16,723 nucleotides of DNA, from positions 1 through 16,723 of the forward strand of contig CALZDK010000015.1 in the NCBI GenBank assembly GCA_945637645.1. The letters are read 5' to 3'. The position numbers and the translations under genes are program-made. The notes under the pieces are model-generated. The model was not told the origin of the DNA and did not search any database. It worked only from the letters and a program-made list of their open reading frames with translations. This document shows positions 6,632-14,124 of the stretch, piece by piece. Numbering within the stretch: the stretch's first letter is position 1; each line of letters starts with the position of its first letter. Source of the stretch: an uncultured Prevotella sp. (GTDB lineage Bacteria > Bacteroidota > Bacteroidia > Bacteroidales > Bacteroidaceae).

Positions 6632-7429
6632 TTATGTGATGAACTTTTTCATCAGTTGCAGGGGTATTCCACGGCGTTTGGCATAGTCAGCCAACTGGTC
6701 TTCACCAATCTTTCCTATGCTGAAATATCGCGCCTTGGGATGAGAGAACATCATTCCGCTGACACTTGCGTGAGGTTTCATGGCTCCACTCTCCGTAAGC
6801 CTTATTCCAATATCGGAGAAACGGAGTATGGAGTCGAGCACGAAATTTAGGCTCGTATCGGGCAACGAGGGATAGCCCACGGCTGGTCTTATGCCCTGGA
6901 ACTTCTCTGTGTGGAGTTCCTCCATAGTGAGTTGCTCGTCGGGTACGTAACCCCAAATTCTCTTTCTTACCTCAAGGTGCATTTTCTCCGCAGTAGCCTC
7001 TGCCAGTCGGTCGGCAAGTAGCTGCATCATCATGCGTTCAAAGTCATCTGAGGCAAAATCGGTTTCCAAACCGATATCCACTGTTGTAGCGAAAATGCCG
7101 AGACGGTCAGCAATTCCCTGTTCCCTTGGACGCAGGAAATCGGCAAGGCAAAGGTTTGGCTTCCCGTCTTCAACCACTGTCTGCTGTCGGAGCAATGGTA
7201 TCCTGCAGTTCTCAAACACTATGTCGTCGCCATCTCCATTGGCTTCGCCAAGCGCAAGAAGCGCATGAGTGGAGTATTGTGTCTCCAGCCTCTTTAGACG
7301 ATCTTCTGCCTGCCGCCTTAGTTTCTGCTGCTCGGCAGCGTCTTTCACTTGCCAAGCATGATAGAAATAGAGCCAGTTGATATATGGCGCGACATCGCCG
7401 ATGTTATATGTTACCTTGAAGCGTTGCAA
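6632..7429 (-). CDS. Stand-alone methionine synthase (MetH) reactivation domain protein
   Basis: The 265 residues correspond to only the C-terminal, AdoMet-binding activation domain of cobalamin-dependent methionine synthase. That domain returns oxidised cob(II)alamin to the active methyl form with flavodoxin as electron donor. Signature segments are ATAEKMHLEVRKRIWGY, GIRPAVGYPSLPDTS (compare GIRPAPGYPACPD in E. coli MetH) and SVSGMMFSHPKARYFSIGKI followed by DQLADYAKRRG. The homocysteine, folate and cobalamin modules are absent. The start is TTG: an in-frame TAA lies a few codons upstream inside the pyrC 3' end, and no ATG or GTG occurs between it and the conserved region. The gene begins 11 bases after pyrC. 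The partner MetH is expected elsewhere in the genome, probably lacking this domain (inference). Confidence 0.9.
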   Translation of the reverse strand: MQRFKVTYNIGDVAPYINWLYFYHAWQVKDAAEQQKLRRQAEDRLKRLETQYSTHALLALGEANGDGDDIVFENCRIPLLRQQTVVEDGKPNLCLADFLRPREQGIADRLGIFATTVDIGLETDFASDDFERMMMQLLADRLAEATAEKMHLEVRKRIWGYVPDEQLTMEELHTEKFQGIRPAVGYPSLPDTSLNFVLDSILRFSDIGIRLTESGAMKPHASVSGMMFSHPKARYFSIGKIGEDQLADYAKRRGIPLQLMKKFIT

Positions 7430-7440
7430 TTTCTTGTGTT

Positions 7441-8778
7441 TTATCTGAACTTTACTTCCTCAGCGGCTGTCGTGTCCTGTATCATGCCGTTGGCATATAC
7501 TGTCTTTCCGCAGCATATAGTGCGCTCTACCAGCCAGTTAAACTCATTTCCTTCAAGTGGACTCCAGCCGCACTTGCTAAGTATTCCCTCACGACTCACC
7601 TTCCACGGAGAGCCAGGACGCACAATAACGAGATCTGCCTTATATCCCTTGCGTATGAATCCCCTGTCTCTCACCGAGAAGATGCGGGCGGGATTATGGC
7701 ACATCAGTTCCACAAGCCTCTCTATGGATATGACTTCCTCGTCAACAAGGGAAAGCATGGAAGGCAGCGAGTACTGAATTATCGGCATTCCGGAAGCAGC
7801 CTTTGCGCATCCTCCTTCCTTGTCGGCAAGGAGATGTGGGGCATGGTCTGTTCCTACAACACTTATGCGCCCGTCAGCTAAAGCCCGGCGCAAAGCGTCG
7901 CGGTCGGCAATGCCTTTAATCGCTGGATTAACCTTTATCAGTGTTCCAAGACGCTTGTAGTCCACGTCGGAGAACATAAGGTGTCCGATGACTGCCTCTG
8001 CCGTAATGTTATTATCTGCAATATCTATCAGTTCGAGTTCCTCGGCTGTTGAGATATGTGCGATATGGAGTTTCGCCTTGTGATTGCGGGCAAGCTCTAT
8101 TGCCAACCGGCTACACTCCACGCAAGCCTCACGGCTGCGTATCTCCGCATGATGGGTAACGTCGGGATCGTCGCCAAAAAGTCGTTTTGCCTCTGCCATA
8201 TTGGCATTTATGATAGATGTGTCCTCGCAGTGGGTCATAATAGGCAGTGGAGAAGTGGAGAAAATCCTGTCGAGCGACAGCCTCTTGTCAACAAGCATGT
8301 TTCCTGTTGAAGAGCCCATAAACAATTTTATTCCGGGTATTCTATGTCTGTCTAACCTCTCGAAGAGCGGAACGTTGTCGTTAGTCGCCCCGAAGAAGAA
8401 GGAATAGTTCACCACGCATTCCTTGGCGGCAATGTCGAATTTCTCGTCAAGAGCCTCAAGTGTTGTTGTCTGCGGAACAGTATTGGGCATGTCGAACACT
8501 GTCGTCACTCCTCCTGCGGCTGCTGCCCTGCTCTCCGTTGCCATGTCGGCCTTCTGTGTAAGTCCCGGCTGACGGAAATGCACATGGTCGTCTATTATGC
8601 CTGGCAAAAGGAAACAGCCCGAGGCATCCACCACCTCTATGGAGTTCGATGCCTTGAGCTGTTCGTCTGTAATAATGTTGTTTCCTATTTCCGCTATTGT
8701 GTCGTCTTGAATGAGTACATCAACCTTTTGCGATGTTCCTTCATTCACCACTGTTGCTTTCTTTATCAATACTGTCAT
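7441..8778 (-). CDS. pyrC: Dihydroorotase
   Basis: This enzyme performs the third step of pyrimidine synthesis, the reversible cyclisation of carbamoyl aspartate to dihydroorotate. The protein has 445 residues, the length of the class I (amidohydrolase) type. Zinc-site residues are visible as H65-V-H67 (DDHVHFRQPG), the candidate carboxylated lysine K151 (GIKLFMGSS), H183 (THCED), H238 or H241 (LHIAHIST) and the catalytic D311 in VGTDHAPH. GGVTTVFDMPNT is also typical of the family. The ATG at 8778 lies 12 bases after the DUF4369 lipoprotein stop, so both are likely on one transcript. Hydantoinase or allantoinase are alternative family members, but the motifs and conserved HFRQPG fit dihydroorotase best. 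Confidence 0.93.
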   Translation of the reverse strand: MTVLIKKATVVNEGTSQKVDVLIQDDTIAEIGNNIITDEQLKASNSIEVVDASGCFLLPGIIDDHVHFRQPGLTQKADMATESRAAAAGGVTTVFDMPNTVPQTTTLEALDEKFDIAAKECVVNYSFFFGATNDNVPLFERLDRHRIPGIKLFMGSSTGNMLVDKRLSLDRIFSTSPLPIMTHCEDTSIINANMAEAKRLFGDDPDVTHHAEIRSREACVECSRLAIELARNHKAKLHIAHISTAEELELIDIADNNITAEAVIGHLMFSDVDYKRLGTLIKVNPAIKGIADRDALRRALADGRISVVGTDHAPHLLADKEGGCAKAASGMPIIQYSLPSMLSLVDEEVISIERLVELMCHNPARIFSVRDRGFIRKGYKADLVIVRPGSPWKVSREGILSKCGWSPLEGNEFNWLVERTICCGKTVYANGMIQDTTAAEEVKFR

Positions 8779-8790
8779 AGTCTTCTCAGT

Positions 8791-9600
8791 TTATTTTACC
8801 GAGTCAGCCACTTCCTTGTTAGCAAAAGGAGCGGTCATGTCCACATTTCCTGTGGCGACAGGTTCTTTCGTGGCGTTAGGAGTACCGTCTGGATCCAATC
8901 CCTGCATCCTCGCCTCGTTTTCGGTGGCAGTCTTATAATAGTCGCTGACGTATGGATTATTCTTGAACTTATCCGTAGCCTTGCTCATTATGTCCTCTAT
9001 CTGAGGCGTGAGGATTGGATAGCGGTATCCGCTCGTTATCATCATGAACACTCCGGGACCGAGAACATTGTCAAAGTTGTCAACGATGAACGATGTGACA
9101 AGTTGGTCTTCCTCCTTAGCTATCTTTGCCGCCTCAATGCTGAGTTTCTCGTTTATCGTTGCCTCGTCTATTCCGTCGAGCATCATCTGGCTCTGCTTGT
9201 GTGCCAGTTCGTTCATCTGGTTGTCGAGCTGGTTGTGCTTGTCAATAAACTCATACAACTTGTCGTTGAGTGGAGTTCCACCCACCTTTTGGCTTGCGTT
9301 GTCTATCCTGATGGTTATCTCGCCCGCCTCAAGCACGACTGGCATTATGCTCTCGTCGTCCATGAAGAGGTTTACCATTCTTACAGTGTCGAGGACTCCG
9401 TTGAAATGAAACTGTCCATGCACAACGTCGCAAGAGTCGATGTTCTTCAGCTCGTTGTTCTTGACGGCTTTCAAGTATAGCTTGCTTCCGTCAAGTGCAG
9501 AGACAGACGATGAACCTTGCACGTTGTATGAACCTGCACACGACGTGATTACTGCCAGTAAGGCAAGAACGTATGGTATTTTCTTCATGTTTGTTTTCAT
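8791..9600 (-). CDS. DUF4369-type lipoprotein lacking a thioredoxin domain
   Basis: The protein has 269 residues (265 if translation begins at the second ATG, 9588). A lipoprotein signal ends in VITSC, with the lipidated cysteine at residue 21. The mature part starts AGSYNVQG without the acidic run that marks surface lipoproteins, so a periplasmic face is likely. Residues about 25-115 fit the DUF4369 beta-domain that usually precedes a thioredoxin-like (TlpA) domain in Bacteroidetes, and the following helical part also resembles that class. Here the chain ends in a low-complexity tail and there is no CxxC redox motif, so oxidoreductase activity is not expected. Function unknown. It is the first gene of the pyrC operon and has its own promoter. 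Confidence 0.75.
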   Translation of the reverse strand: MKTNMKKIPYVLALLAVITSCAGSYNVQGSSSVSALDGSKLYLKAVKNNELKNIDSCDVVHGQFHFNGVLDTVRMVNLFMDDESIMPVVLEAGEITIRIDNASQKVGGTPLNDKLYEFIDKHNQLDNQMNELAHKQSQMMLDGIDEATINEKLSIEAAKIAKEEDQLVTSFIVDNFDNVLGPGVFMMITSGYRYPILTPQIEDIMSKATDKFKNNPYVSDYYKTATENEARMQGLDPDGTPNATKEPVATGNVDMTAPFANKEVADSVK

Positions 9601-9620
9601 TCCAAAATTTATTTCGCTGA

Positions 9621-9628
9621 CAAATGTA
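9621..9628 (-). promoter_or_regulatory. -7 promoter element of the lipoprotein-pyrC operon
   Basis: On the minus strand this reads TACATTTG, an exact match to TAnnTTTG, 20 bases before ATG 9600. No good -33 TTTG is seen at the usual distance. The placement supports a transcript carrying all five downstream minus-strand genes. Confidence 0.6.
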
Positions 9629-9667
9629 CTATGATTAATCGAAGTACCGAAATTTTTTTATGCTATT

Positions 9668-9690
9668 TAAAACAATTAGCGCTTGTTTTA
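9668..9690 (-). terminator. AT-rich hairpin at the end of the four-helix membrane protein gene
   Basis: TAAAACAA and TTGTTTTA form an 8-bp stem around a 7-base loop containing GCGC. On the minus strand the stem begins at the TAA stop codon. It is AT-rich and lacks a clear T-run, so it is a weak terminator candidate. Confidence 0.3.
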
Positions 9691-10089
9691 TGATTTTTTT
9701 GTCTCTTCTGACAATTCTTTGCCCAATCGATGGCTGGAGTATAGCTGCAGGACAGCAGCTATGAGCACCGTTGCCACCCACTTGTTGTGCACATACTGGA
9801 CGTAGGATAAATGGTCGAGGCCAAAGATGTTGTAGGTGTTGGCAAACATCAGTACGGCACTGACAATAAAGAACACGTCGCTAATTATGACGATGCGCCT
9901 GAGACGGCGGATGGTTACGTTGCTGCCCTCGTAGCTCTGCTTGAACTGCATAAGGACATAAGCCGCCACTCCCATGGCGAACACATAGGGAGCCCAAGAC
10001 TGGAAGAACAAGTTTGCAGCGCTGCCAACAACTATCATGACAGCGCCCAAAAGAAATATAATATTCTCTACTTTATTCAGTTGTTTCAT
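9688..10089 (-). CDS. Small four-helix membrane protein downstream of DivIC
   Basis: From ATG 10089 the protein has 133 residues beginning MKQLNKVEN. Four hydrophobic segments are visible: IIFLLGAVMIVVGSAANLFF, APYVFAMGVAAYVLMQF, IVIISDVFFIVSAVLMF and KWVATVLIAAVLQLY. The tail is charged (LGKELSEETKKS). An ATG at 10098 is also possible, and a longer frame to 10149 exists but lies inside the DivIC gene. The chosen start overlaps the DivIC stop by 17 bases, which indicates translational coupling. I do not recognise a named family or catalytic residues. Coupling to DivIC makes an envelope or division-related role possible, but this is inference. Confidence 0.7.
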   Translation of the reverse strand: MKQLNKVENIIFLLGAVMIVVGSAANLFFQSWAPYVFAMGVAAYVLMQFKQSYEGSNVTIRRLRRIVIISDVFFIVSAVLMFANTYNIFGLDHLSYVQYVHNKWVATVLIAAVLQLYSSHRLGKELSEETKKS

Positions 10090-10420
10090 CGCTTTCATTG
10101 GTTGTAGAAGGAGCTTCGTCGCTAAGCACGAAGATGTCCTCATCCTCATTCTTCATGAAATAGCGCTCACGGGCAATCTCCACAATGGCATGAGGGTCGG
10201 TGTCGAGCCGGCGCAACTTTGTAATATCGCGCTCGTACTCTCCCTTGTAGAAGTCTATCTCGCCCTGAAGGTCAGCTATCTTCTGCTTGTTTCGCATGTG
10301 GCTCCACACACTGCTGTCGCCGACAAAGCCCACAAGTGCCACTCCTGCAGCCAACACGACTACGTATTTCAGGAATCGCGAGCGCCTCATCAATTCCGAG
10401 ACCCAAGTTATCTTTTTCAT
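10073..10420 (-). CDS. DivIC/FtsB-family septum formation initiator
   Basis: This 115-residue bitopic membrane protein is predicted to join the divisome complex with FtsL- and FtsQ-like partners and help activate septal peptidoglycan synthesis. A short cytoplasmic N-terminus (MKKITWVSELMRR) precedes one transmembrane helix at about residues 18-36. A coiled coil follows (about 43-72, NKQKIADLQGEIDFYKGEYE). The conserved end of the family is recognisable in DPHAIVEIARERYFM, and an acidic tail follows. The length is normal. It lies 25 bases after the Bax-inhibitor-1 gene and overlaps the next membrane protein gene. I leave the symbol open because FtsB and DivIC cannot be told apart reliably here. 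Confidence 0.88.
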   Translation of the reverse strand: MKKITWVSELMRRSRFLKYVVVLAAGVALVGFVGDSSVWSHMRNKQKIADLQGEIDFYKGEYERDITKLRRLDTDPHAIVEIARERYFMKNEDEDIFVLSDEAPSTTNESDETTE

Positions 10421-10445
10421 GCCCTATACCTATTTATATATATAG

Positions 10446-11168
10446 TTAATCCCTTCTTTGTCCAAAAATGCGGAGCAGATATATAAAGAGATTGATAAAG
10501 TCGAGGTAGAGTGTCAGTGCACCGAGAAGCGCCAATTTCTGTCCCGCTTCCCCTTGGTCACCCGCCACGGCAAGCATCTCCTTGATTTTCTGCGAGTCGT
10601 ATGCCGTAAGTCCAACAAAGATAAGCACTCCGACATAGCTGATGATCATTTCCAGGCCAGTACTACCGACAAACATATTCACCACAGTAGCGATGATAAT
10701 TCCAATGAGTGCCATAAAAAGCATCTTGCCAATAGAGGTAAGGTCCTTCTTTGTAGTGTAGCCAAAAAATGCCATTGCGGCGAAGGTTCCTGCAGTGATG
10801 AAGAACACACTCGTTATCGACGACATGGTGTAGGCAAGGAAAAGGAACGACAAAAGAGCTCCGTTAATGACGGAATAAGCCACAAACATCAGAGTGGCAG
10901 TAGCAAGTGAGAGGCGGTTGATGGCAGCACTCACTCCAAACACAAGGGCTAACTCTGCAATGATAAGTCCAAAGAACAGTATTTTGTTGGTAGCAATTGC
11001 CATCATTATGCCTGGACTAGTTGCCACACCATATGCGGTGACACCAGTCAAAACCAATGCAAGAGTCATCCATACATAAACCTTGCGCATCAAAACAGGG
11101 AAAGCTGCCGACAAAGACAACTCCCGATCATGGGCTGTAGCGCCCAACTGGAAATCGTTGTAATTCAT
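10446..11168 (-). CDS. Bax inhibitor-1/YccA (TMBIM) family membrane protein
   Basis: From ATG 11168 the protein has 240 residues and about seven transmembrane helices. The family signatures FFGYTTKKDLTSIGKML and FVGLTAYDSQKIKEML are present, and LYLDFINLFIYLLRIFG ends the protein. The aspartates in AYDSQ and YLDF correspond to the pair linked to pH-gated calcium leak in the Bacillus homologue YetJ. Bacterial members are thought to affect calcium leak or membrane protein quality control through FtsH. The frame extends upstream to 11255, but the extension runs through the promoter and is rejected. A near-perfect Bacteroidetes promoter sits 34 bases before the chosen ATG. It heads a probable transcript with DivIC and the four-helix protein. 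Confidence 0.9.
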   Translation of the reverse strand: MNYNDFQLGATAHDRELSLSAAFPVLMRKVYVWMTLALVLTGVTAYGVATSPGIMMAIATNKILFFGLIIAELALVFGVSAAINRLSLATATLMFVAYSVINGALLSFLFLAYTMSSITSVFFITAGTFAAMAFFGYTTKKDLTSIGKMLFMALIGIIIATVVNMFVGSTGLEMIISYVGVLIFVGLTAYDSQKIKEMLAVAGDQGEAGQKLALLGALTLYLDFINLFIYLLRIFGQRRD

Positions 11169-11201
11169 ATTCTTTTTTCTTCTATTTATTAAATCTGAAT
11201 A

Positions 11202-11232
11202 CAAAGTTACTAAAAATATCCCAATGAACAAA
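11202..11232 (-). promoter_or_regulatory. Consensus Bacteroidetes promoter of the BI-1 transcript
   Basis: On the minus strand TTTG (11232-11229) is followed after 19 bases by TAACTTTG (11209-11202). This is an almost ideal TTTG-N19/20-TAnnTTTG promoter. It fixes the BI-1 start at 11168 rather than the upstream in-frame codon. Confidence 0.8.
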
Positions 11233-11302
11233 GAAAAACAAGCCTCATATAGCATTTTTTGCAGATTATTTTAGTATCTTTAATGATTAAAGGTGCGAAA
11301 AA

Positions 11303-11334
11303 CTTGTTCGTTTAAGAAAAACCAACTAACTTTA
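11303..11334 (+). promoter_or_regulatory. Promoter of the GNAT-lutABC operon
   Basis: CTTG at 11303-11306, a 20-base spacer and TAACTTTA at 11327-11334 match the Bacteroidetes consensus except for the last base of the -7 box. The GNAT start codon follows 19 bases later. It is divergent from the BI-1 promoter, with about 70 bases between the two -33 elements. Confidence 0.6.
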
Positions 11335-11353
11335 CACCCCAAAAATAGTAACA

Positions 11354-11941
11354 ATGCAAACAGGAAAGATCTCTATAAGACAAGCAAGGCCCGAGGAGGC
11401 TCCGTTAGTGGCAAAATTGATAATGACTGCCATGACAGATGAGTGTTGTCTGTTTTTTTGCGGAGAAAAATACGGCATCGACGATTTCCATCGTGTGATG
11501 ACAAGGCTCGTGGAACGCGACGACACCCAATACAGCTATAAAAACACTTTATGCGCCACAGATACAGATGACAACATCATGGGCATCTGCACAAGCTACG
11601 ACGGTGCAAAGTTGCACCAGCTGAGACAAGCATTCATACAAACAGCGAAAGAGGAATGGGGAATGGACCACAGCCACATACCCGACGAGACCGAGGCAGG
11701 AGAACTCTATATTGACTCGCTTGCCGTAAGTCCCTTACACCGTGGCAAAGGATTAGCCACCGAACTTCTGAAAGCTACCATCGCCAAGGCACAATCGCTT
11801 GGCATATCACGGACAGGACTGCTTGTTGACACCGGCAATCCAAAGGCGGAGGCCCTATACCTACGGGTAGGTTTCAAGTCAGTGGGAACCAACAGTTGGG
11901 GAGGTCATCCGATGAGACACTTGGTTTTTCAAGACAAATAA
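11354..11941 (+). CDS. GNAT-family N-acetyltransferase
   Basis: The protein has 195 residues. GNAT enzymes transfer an acetyl group from acetyl-CoA to an amine of a small molecule or protein. The acetyl-CoA binding motif A is clear at residues 120-140: IDSLAVSPLHRGKGLATELL, with R130-G131-K132-G133-x-A. The C-terminal motif B region follows (NPKAEALYLRVGFKSVGTNS). The N-terminal half (IRQARPEEAPLVAKLI) fits the family. The substrate is unknown. It is the first gene after a good promoter, and lutA starts only 15 bases after its stop, so it is probably co-transcribed with the lactate genes. A link to lactate metabolism, for example control by protein acetylation, is speculative. Confidence 0.9.
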   Translation: MQTGKISIRQARPEEAPLVAKLIMTAMTDECCLFFCGEKYGIDDFHRVMTRLVERDDTQYSYKNTLCATDTDDNIMGICTSYDGAKLHQLRQAFIQTAKEEWGMDHSHIPDETEAGELYIDSLAVSPLHRGKGLATELLKATIAKAQSLGISRTGLLVDTGNPKAEALYLRVGFKSVGTNSWGGHPMRHLVFQDK

Positions 11942-11956
11942 TAAAACTTATACGAT

Positions 11957-12694
11957 ATGAAAATTGGACTATTCATTCCATGCTACGTCGATGCACTCTA
12001 TCCAGAAGTCGGCGTTGCAACGTACAAACTGCTGACAAGCCTTGGGCTCGACGTGGACTATCCGCTCGAACAGACTTGCTGCGGACAGCCAATGGCAAAT
12101 GCAGGATTTGAGAAAATGGCAGACAAGTTGGCAAAATCCTTCGACGAAAAGTTTGCCGCTTACGACTATGTAGTGGCACCTTCGGCAAGCTGTGCCGCCT
12201 TTGTGAAAATCAACTATCCACGTCTGCTGAAAGGAAAACACGAATGTCAGACATCGCAAAAGATTATGGATGTGGTGGAGTTTCTGCACGACATAGTGAA
12301 GCCAACATCGCTTCCAAGCCGTTTCCCGCATGTCGTCAGCGTACACAACTCGTGCCACGGCGTGCGCGAACTGGGCCTTTCTTCGCCAAGCGAGCGCAAC
12401 ATACCGTCGTTCTCCAAAATCAAAGACCTGCTGCAACTCGTGCAGGGCATAACCGTCAAGGAACCGGAACGCGTGGATGAATGCTGCGGCTTCGGAGGAA
12501 TGTTCTCCGTGGAGGAGCAGGCTGTGTCGGTACAGATGGGAACCGACAAAATAGAGCGCCACATGGCTACGGGTGCCGAATATATCACAGGTCCCGACTC
12601 GTCGTGCCTCATGCACATGCAAGGCATAGCCAAGAGACTCAACAAACCCGTCAAATTCATTCATGTAGTACAGATTTTAGCAGCAGGACTATGA
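11957..12694 (+). CDS. lutA: LutA-type (Fe-S)-binding lactate utilisation protein
   Basis: LutA, LutB and LutC together oxidise L-lactate to pyruvate in a cytoplasmic iron-sulfur complex. This protein has 245 residues, close to the 238 of Bacillus LutA. It carries two CCG (cysteine-rich) domains: C9, C41-C42-G and C79 in the first half, and C133, C176-C177-G and C217 in the second. Key strings are EQTCCGQPMANAG, SVHNSCHGVRELG and VDECCGFGGMFSVEE. Such domains bind unusual iron-sulfur clusters in heterodisulfide reductase and glycolate oxidase subunits, so GlpC or GlcF-type proteins are relatives. The stop overlaps the lutB start in an ATGA, supporting translational coupling. No lactate permease or lutR-type regulator is visible nearby. 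Confidence 0.9.
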   Translation: MKIGLFIPCYVDALYPEVGVATYKLLTSLGLDVDYPLEQTCCGQPMANAGFEKMADKLAKSFDEKFAAYDYVVAPSASCAAFVKINYPRLLKGKHECQTSQKIMDVVEFLHDIVKPTSLPSRFPHVVSVHNSCHGVRELGLSSPSERNIPSFSKIKDLLQLVQGITVKEPERVDECCGFGGMFSVEEQAVSVQMGTDKIERHMATGAEYITGPDSSCLMHMQGIAKRLNKPVKFIHVVQILAAGL

Positions 12695-14058
12695 GCACAT
12701 TACATTCAAAAGCAGCCGAAACATTCCTGAAAAACGCAGGAAAGGCAAAGTGGCACGATGCCACATTCTGGTCGGTTCGCACCAAGAGGGACAACATGGC
12801 TATGAACCTCGAAGAATGGGAACAGCTACGACAGATGGCAAGCGACATAAAGCGACACACCATAACACACATGGACCACTATCTCGACCTCTTCGCCACC
12901 AATGCCGAGAAAAACGGAGTTATCGTCCACTGGGCAAAGGACGCAAAGGAGTTCAACGAGACTGTGTTGCAGATTCTGCGCCAGCACGACGTGAAAAAGA
13001 TGGTCAAGAGCAAGTCGATGCTCACCGAGGAGTGTGAGATGAACCCGTTCCTCGAGAAAAACGGCATTGAGGTGGTGGAAACCGACCTCGGCGAGCGCAT
13101 CATTCAGCTCATGCACTCTAAGCCAAGCCACATCGTGATGCCTGCCATACACATCACACAGGAGGAAGTGGGCGACCTCTTCCGAAAGGAACTCGGAAGC
13201 GAACCGGACAACAACGACCCCACCTATCTTACTTATTGCGCGCGTATGAGTCTGCGCAACGAGTTCATGACATCGCAGGCGGGAATGACCGGAGCCAACT
13301 TCGGTGTGGCAGAGACTGGCGACATAGTGGTTTGCACCAACGAGGGTAATGCCGACATGTCAACGTCAATGCCTAAGCTGCACATCACTGCCATAGGACT
13401 TGAAAAGGTTATTCCCGACTACAAGTCGCTTGCCGTGTTCCAGCGACTGCTCTGCCGCAGCGGTACGGGACAGCCCACCACAACATATACCTCGCACTTC
13501 CGCAAAGCGCGTCCCGACGCAGAGATGCACATCATTCTTGTTGACAACGGACGTAGCGACATCATTGCCGACCGCGACCACTGGGAGACCCTGAAGTGCA
13601 TACGATGCGGTTCGTGCATGAACACCTGTCCTGTCTATCGTCGCAGCGGTGGCTACTCCTACACCTATTTCATTCCGGGCCCTATCGGCATCAACCTCGG
13701 AATGTTGCGCGACCGCTACACCCACTCTGAGAATGTCAGTGCATGCTCGCTGTGCTGCTCGTGCGACAACGTTTGTCCTGCCAAGGTAAACCTCTCGGAG
13801 CAGATCTACCTTTGGCGACAGAAACTCGACTCGCTGCAGCGTGCCAACAAGCAGAAGAAACTCATGAGCCAGGGTATGAAGTTCATCTTCGACCGTCCTG
13901 CCCTCTACTCAACGGCACTGAAGTTTGCACCGCTCGTCAACTACGCTCCACGCTTCGCAGTGTATAACGGACTGAACGAATGGGGCAAGGGACGCGAACT
14001 GCCAACCTTTGCCAAGGAGTCGTTCCAGACAATGTGGAAGAAAGGAAAGGTAAAGTAA
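12691..14058 (+). CDS. lutB: LutB-type iron-sulfur lactate utilisation protein
   Basis: LutB is the large ferredoxin-like subunit of the lactate oxidation complex. The protein has 455 residues, slightly shorter than Bacillus LutB (about 479). The N-terminal half is a LUD (DUF162) domain, with KSMLTEECEMNPFLEKNGI and the region around GVAETGDIV. Two 4Fe-4S motifs of the CX2CX2CX3CP form follow: C303, C306, C309 and C313, then C352, C355, C358 and C362, with an extra C356. The frame is open further upstream, but those codons run antiphase through lutA. ATG 12691 overlapping the lutA stop is the natural start, and homology begins there (MSTLHSKAAETFL). Confidence 0.93.
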   Translation: MSTLHSKAAETFLKNAGKAKWHDATFWSVRTKRDNMAMNLEEWEQLRQMASDIKRHTITHMDHYLDLFATNAEKNGVIVHWAKDAKEFNETVLQILRQHDVKKMVKSKSMLTEECEMNPFLEKNGIEVVETDLGERIIQLMHSKPSHIVMPAIHITQEEVGDLFRKELGSEPDNNDPTYLTYCARMSLRNEFMTSQAGMTGANFGVAETGDIVVCTNEGNADMSTSMPKLHITAIGLEKVIPDYKSLAVFQRLLCRSGTGQPTTTYTSHFRKARPDAEMHIILVDNGRSDIIADRDHWETLKCIRCGSCMNTCPVYRRSGGYSYTYFIPGPIGINLGMLRDRYTHSENVSACSLCCSCDNVCPAKVNLSEQIYLWRQKLDSLQRANKQKKLMSQGMKFIFDRPALYSTALKFAPLVNYAPRFAVYNGLNEWGKGRELPTFAKESFQTMWKKGKVK

Positions 14059-14062
14059 TTCA

Positions 14063-14100
14063 AGTTGACGAGTTGACAAGTTGACGAGTTGACAAGTTGG
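14063..14100 (+). repeat. 8-bp AGTTGAC tandem repeat between lutB and lutC
   Basis: Four perfect 8-bp units alternate AGTTGACG and AGTTGACA, starting at 14063, 14071, 14079 and 14087. A fifth, AGTTGG, is partial. The repeat fills most of the 66-base gap between lutB and lutC. Similar GTTGACAA arrays occur between genes in other Bacteroidetes genomes, as I recall from general knowledge. It may be a slippage-prone spacer or a mobile repeat, and no function can be assigned. Confidence 0.85.
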
Positions 14101-14124
14101 AACACATAATAAAGAAACAACAAA

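Noticed and set aside
8578..9480. Plus-strand open frame of 300 codons
   Set aside because: It runs antisense across pyrC and the DUF4369 lipoprotein, both strongly supported on the other strand.
11169..11255. N-terminal extension of the BI-1 protein with an extra hydrophobic segment
   Set aside because: The extension runs through a near-consensus promoter; transcription would begin downstream of it.
12481..12690. Upstream extension of the lutB reading frame
   Set aside because: It overlaps lutA in another frame, including the lutA CCG motif, and LutB homology begins at ATG 12691.
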